This document shows positions 60,954 through 64,000 of a stretch of DNA of 64,000 nucleotides, piece by piece (the first letter of the stretch is position 1; each line of letters begins with the position of its first letter). The stretch lies in NCBI RefSeq assembly GCF_039541115.1, contig NZ_BAABFP010000004.1, positions 1 to 64,000 on the forward strand, read 5' to 3'. The DNA is from Angustibacter luteus. GTDB lineage: Bacteria; Actinomycetota; Actinomycetes; Actinomycetales; Angustibacteraceae. The translations under genes were made by a program, and so were the position numbers. Under the pieces are notes generated by a model. That model was not told the DNA's origin and did not search any database. It saw only the letters and a program-made list of their open reading frames with translations.

Positions 60954-62996
60954 ATGCGCGAGGGCACGCAGCAGCGGACGAGTACGCCGATCGGACGACG
61001 CATCCTGGTGGTGCTGGCGGCGCTCCTGGTGTTCGGGGCGGTCAGCGGGTCCGCGGCCTGGGCCGGCGGCCGGCCGCGCTCGACCGCCTCCGAGACCTCC
61101 GACGCCGCGGCAGCGGCCGTGCGGTCGCTGACCGGGGACGGCGACCCCCGGGCGACCGCGGCGCTGCTACCGGCGGACTTCGGCGCGGTGATGGGCTACT
61201 GGCCCGTCGTCGTGCGGGCCGGCGGCCGAACCGTGCTGGAGCGCGCGAGCGGGAGCTGCTCGTCCCCGTTCGGCGACACCCGCTACGACTTCTCCGCGGC
61301 CTGCCGCCAGCACGACCTCGGCTACGACCTGCTCCGCTACGCCGACCGGACCGGCCACCCGCTCGGCGCCTGGGCCCGCGCCGCCGTGGACCGGGCGTTC
61401 GACCGGCACCTGAACGAGCGCTGCGGCGGCCCGGCCTGCGCAGCGGCCGCGGCGGTCTACGCCGGCGCCGTGGACGTCAACTCCGTGCGCCAGCTCTACC
61501 GGGTACCCGCGATCGAGACCCCTATGCACTGGGGACTGGCGGGGTCGGCCGGCGCGCTGGTCCTGCTGCTCGGCTGGTGGCGGCGGCTGCGGGTCCGCAC
61601 GGCGACCGTGCTCGCCCGGCTGGCCAGGGCCGCCGCTCGGCGGGTCACCGTGGGCCTGCCCACCCTGCTGGGCGCGATCGGTCTCGGCGCCTCACTGGTC
61701 CCGACGATCCTGCCCCGCCCCCTGCTCGTGCAGGCCGTGGTGTCGGCCGTCGTCGCCGTCCAGCTGGTCGCCGTCGGTGCGCTGGCCCGTCGGGCCGTGG
61801 CACGGATGCGCACGATGCGACCGAACCGGCTGCCCCCGACCGTGCAGCGCTGGGGCACGACGGCGTTGGCGATGGCGGCCATCACCGCGGGCGTCGTCGC
61901 CGGCCACGCCCGCAGCGCCGAGCTGCTCACCGGGATGGGCCAGGCGGCGCCGTCCCTGGCCGAAACCGCCCTGGCCGCCGGGCTCGCCGGCGCGCTCGGG
62001 ACGGTGCTCGTCGCGGCCGGCCGCGGCCTGGCGTGGACGGCCCGCGCCGCGTGGCGCTCACGCCGCGTCCGGGTCGCCCTGCTGGTACCGGTGCTCGCGG
62101 TCGGCTCGACGGTGGGCTTCGCGGCGCCGCGCGACGCGTCGGCCGGGATCGACGTCGGCAGCAAGGGACGCCGCTACCTGGCCCACGGACTCACGGCCGA
62201 CCAGATCAGCCAGGTGACCGGGAAGCCTGCACGGCAACCGATCCGGACCTACGTCGGGCTCGGCGCGGCCGCCGATCCGCAGGACCGGGCGCGGCTGGCC
62301 GTGCGTCAGCTCGACCAGCTCGGCGGCTTCGACCGCGCCGCGGTGCTGGTGCTGATGCCGACCGGCTCGGGCTGGGTCGACCCGGCGGGCGTCGGCGCCG
62401 CGGAGTACCTGTACGGCGGCGACATCGCCTCCGTGGCCGTGCAGTACGACGACGTGCCGAGCTGGGTCGCGTACCTGAAGGGCGGGGGGGCCGGGCGCCA
62501 GACCGCGACCGCGGTACTGGACGCCGTCCGGGCCCGGGTCGACGCGATGCCGGCCCAGCGCCGCCCCCACGTGCTGCTGTTCGGCGAGTCGCTGGGCGCG
62601 CTGTCCGGGCTGCACGCCCCGGTCGGGCGGGCGGACGCCGCGCTGTGGGTCGGCGTGCCGGGGCCGGCCCGCGAGCGCGCCGAGCAGGTGTCGGCGGACC
62701 CGAGCCAGCAGGTGCTGCTGCACGCCGACGACCCGGTGGCGGCCTGGTCCCCGGAGCTGGCGTGGCGCGACACGGCGCAGTGGAGCCGGCCGTGGGTGCC
62801 GGGGTTCAGCTTCTGGCAGGGGGTCGGCGACCTCGTCTCGGCCTACTGGACGCCGGACGGCTACGGCCACCGGTACTCCACCGAGATGGTCGACGCGTGG
62901 GTGCGGGCGGCGCACCCCTCGGCGGCGGGCAGCCCGGTGGCGGCCCGGTTGCCGCAGGTGCGGGCGGCGGTCGGCGACCTCGCGGCGGTGGGCTGA
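60954..62996 (+). CDS. Phospholipase A2 domain fused to Abhydrolase_9 membrane lipase
   Basis: 680 aa. A signal/anchor helix (about 18-40), then a prokaryotic phospholipase A2 domain (about 75-175) with the His-Asp motif SAACRQHDLGYDL (His120) and paired cysteines (GSCSSPF, ERCGGPAC). Next, four membrane helices of the Abhydrolase_9_N type (about 185-385), then an Abhydrolase_9 catalytic domain (GIDVGSKGRRYLAHG to C-terminus) with nucleophile Ser546 in LLFGESLGALSG and DDVPSWV. Two different lipase folds in one chain. ATG 60954 is preferred because GGAAGGGG lies upstream and the signal helix then sits at the N-terminus. Confidence 0.82.
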   Translation: MREGTQQRTSTPIGRRILVVLAALLVFGAVSGSAAWAGGRPRSTASETSDAAAAAVRSLTGDGDPRATAALLPADFGAVMGYWPVVVRAGGRTVLERASGSCSSPFGDTRYDFSAACRQHDLGYDLLRYADRTGHPLGAWARAAVDRAFDRHLNERCGGPACAAAAAVYAGAVDVNSVRQLYRVPAIETPMHWGLAGSAGALVLLLGWWRRLRVRTATVLARLARAAARRVTVGLPTLLGAIGLGASLVPTILPRPLLVQAVVSAVVAVQLVAVGALARRAVARMRTMRPNRLPPTVQRWGTTALAMAAITAGVVAGHARSAELLTGMGQAAPSLAETALAAGLAGALGTVLVAAGRGLAWTARAAWRSRRVRVALLVPVLAVGSTVGFAAPRDASAGIDVGSKGRRYLAHGLTADQISQVTGKPARQPIRTYVGLGAAADPQDRARLAVRQLDQLGGFDRAAVLVLMPTGSGWVDPAGVGAAEYLYGGDIASVAVQYDDVPSWVAYLKGGGAGRQTATAVLDAVRARVDAMPAQRRPHVLLFGESLGALSGLHAPVGRADAALWVGVPGPARERAEQVSADPSQQVLLHADDPVAAWSPELAWRDTAQWSRPWVPGFSFWQGVGDLVSAYWTPDGYGHRYSTEMVDAWVRAAHPSAAGSPVAARLPQVRAAVGDLAAVG

Positions 62997-63013
62997 TCGG
63001 CCAGGATGGTCCC

Positions 63014-63808
63014 GTGAGCTCCCGCGGCGTCCTCGACCAGCCCGCTCCCCCGCCTGACGCGGTGCTGCGGTACGGCCCGCTGCCCGAGCACGTGATCGAC
63101 GTCCGGTGGCCGGCGGCCGCCACGGCCGCCCCGCTGGTCGTGGTCGTGCACGGCGGCTACTGGCGCGAGGAGTACGACCGCACGCACGCCGGGCCGCAGT
63201 GCGTCGGGCTCGCTGCGGCCGGCTACGCCGTCGCCGCGATCGAGTACCGCCGGACCGGGTCGGGGAACGGCTGGGACGAGCTGTCCGCGGACGTCGCCGC
63301 CGCGCTCGAGCAGGTCGGTGGACTGGTCGCCGGGGCGGCCCAGCAGGCCGGCATGGACGTCGACCCCGCCCGCACGGTGCTCGTCGGGCACAGCGCCGGC
63401 GGGCACCTGGTGGCCTGGGCGGCGGCGACCCGCGACCTGCCCGGCGTCGTCGGCGCGGTCAGCCTGGCCGGCGTCCTGGACCTCACGCTCGCCGACGACC
63501 TGCGACTGGACGTCGGCCCCGGCGGTCCCGCCGTGCACGTCCTGCTCGGCGGGTCGCGGGTCGACGTCCCGCAGCGGTACGCCGCCGCCGACCCGACCCG
63601 CCTCGGTCCGCCCGCGATCCCGGTGGTCGCGCTGCACGGTGACGCGGACGACGTGGCGCCCCTCGCGCTGAGCGAGTCGTACTGCGCCGCGACCGGCCAG
63701 CGGCTCGTCGTCCTGGCCGGCACCGACCACTTCGCCTGGATCGACCCCCAGTCCACCGCCTGGCCGCACGAGCTGGCCGCGATCGACGCCCTCGCCCGCT
63801 CCCCCTAG
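63014..63808 (+). CDS. Alpha/beta hydrolase (kynurenine formamidase/esterase-like)
   Basis: 264 aa. Oxyanion motif VVHGGYWREEYDR, nucleophile Ser127 in LVGHSAGGHLVAW, Asp in ALHGDADDVAP, His in GTDHFAWIDP. The HGGYW motif and size fit kynurenine formamidase-like enzymes, but related carboxylesterases share it; no other tryptophan-catabolism gene is visible within the window. The GTG at 63014 gives a start MSSRGVLDQP (17 bp after the lipase stop). Confidence 0.8.
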   Translation: MSSRGVLDQPAPPPDAVLRYGPLPEHVIDVRWPAAATAAPLVVVVHGGYWREEYDRTHAGPQCVGLAAAGYAVAAIEYRRTGSGNGWDELSADVAAALEQVGGLVAGAAQQAGMDVDPARTVLVGHSAGGHLVAWAAATRDLPGVVGAVSLAGVLDLTLADDLRLDVGPGGPAVHVLLGGSRVDVPQRYAAADPTRLGPPAIPVVALHGDADDVAPLALSESYCAATGQRLVVLAGTDHFAWIDPQSTAWPHELAAIDALARSP

Positions 63809-63830
63809 CCCGCCGCCCCCACCCAGCCGC

Positions 63831-63896
63831 CCCCACCCGATCGTGGCAACCTCGCATCGCCGGCGATGCGTCGTTGCCACGATCGTGGGGTTGGGC
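63831..63896. terminator. Long palindrome after the alpha/beta hydrolase
   Basis: CCCACCCGATCGTGGCAAC and onward pairs with its complement over about 28 bp with a few mismatches and almost no loop (centre GCCGGC). It lies 23-88 bp after the stop codon. Confidence 0.75.
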
Positions 63897-63927
63897 GGGC
63901 TCGCGGAAGGCTAGGTAGCCTTCGCAG

Positions 63928-64000
63928 GTGCCCACGACCGCCGCTGCGACTGCCTCCGCGACCGCCGGCGACGTCCACGAGCGCGACTGGGACGGCGTCC
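63928..64000 (+). CDS. Start of an unidentified gene (partial)
   Basis: 24 codons before the window ends: Ala/Thr-rich start followed by GDVHERDWDGV. A leaderless start is supported: TAGCCT (63916-63921), six bases, GTG. Too short to name; kynureninase or tryptophan dioxygenase would fit the upstream hydrolase but cannot be shown. Confidence 0.5.
   Translation, partial: MPTTAAATASATAGDVHERDWDGV

Overview
The window is about 72-74% GC and densely packed, with GTG starts, four-base GTGA/ATGA gene overlaps and many genes that appear to lack a leader. It comes from the chromosome of an actinomycete (Actinomycetota). Gene content and order follow the block known in Mycobacterium tuberculosis as Rv3641c to Rv3679: Fic protein, topA, MrfA-like helicase, Tad pilus genes with Ssd, acs, a holin-like membrane protein, an EphE-like hydrolase, MarP protease, NUDIX, nth, crp, MBL hydrolase and RidA. 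A fused MFS/dTMP kinase and a desferrioxamine-type siderophore locus suggest a Kineosporiales/Micrococcales-like lineage, but the order cannot be fixed from this sequence alone. No tRNA, rRNA, CRISPR array, IS element or prophage was seen.

Layout. 1-11.2 kb (mostly minus strand): MFS-dTMP kinase, topA, a methyltransferase and a CGNR protein joined by a 14-bp repeat relay, a proton-pumping pyrophosphatase, and an RsbW/RsbV-type pair. 11.35-19 kb: an MrfA-type helicase, a LapA-like protein, and a minus-strand Tad operon (ssd-cpaF-tadB-tadC-DUF4244 pilin-fused TadE). 19-22.6 kb: a 630-bp non-coding region with RNA-like folds, then three tandem paralogous membrane-anchored proteins of unknown function. 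Each has four conserved cysteines and its own leaderless promoter. 22.6-24.7 kb: Fic-like protein and a LytS-type sensor kinase. 24.8-31.8 kb: FBP zinc-finger protein and an iron-box-controlled hydroxamate siderophore operon (desA-desB-desCD-LLM oxidoreductase), which separates the kinase from its likely LytTR partner. 31.8-39.9 kb: LytTR regulator, two SSS symporters each with a small membrane partner, a secreted phosphatase and acs, together forming an acetate uptake and activation region.

39.9-49.5 kb: membrane protein, MerR plus aldo/keto reductase, a Clp_N/HTH regulator with two perfect operators on its own promoter, YtxH-like protein, divergent glpD/glpK, nhaA, holin-like protein, epoxide hydrolase. 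49.6-53.4 kb: MarP, NUDIX, nth, an RsiG-like helical protein and crp. 53.4-64 kb: a GGDEF-EAL protein with a sigma28/WhiG-like promoter, co-transcribed with a solute-binding lipoprotein; MBL hydrolase, NUDIX, RidA, DUF4177; a NarL-type two-component system; a phospholipase A2 fused to an Abhydrolase_9 lipase; an alpha/beta hydrolase; and the start of one more gene.

How it fits together. Carbon and energy genes (ActP symporters, Acs, GlpD/GlpK, the pyrophosphatase) lie in the same window as crp, and a CRP-type palindrome sits upstream of the acetate permease pair. Envelope genes (Tad pilus, MarP, the three-paralogue array, phospholipase) and c-di-GMP genes (GGDEF-EAL, possible RsiG relative) form a second theme. 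Long near-perfect palindromes close many transcription units. The least explained parts are the three-paralogue array with its non-coding leader, the Clp_N regulator's operator pair, and the GGDEF-EAL/binding-protein operon.
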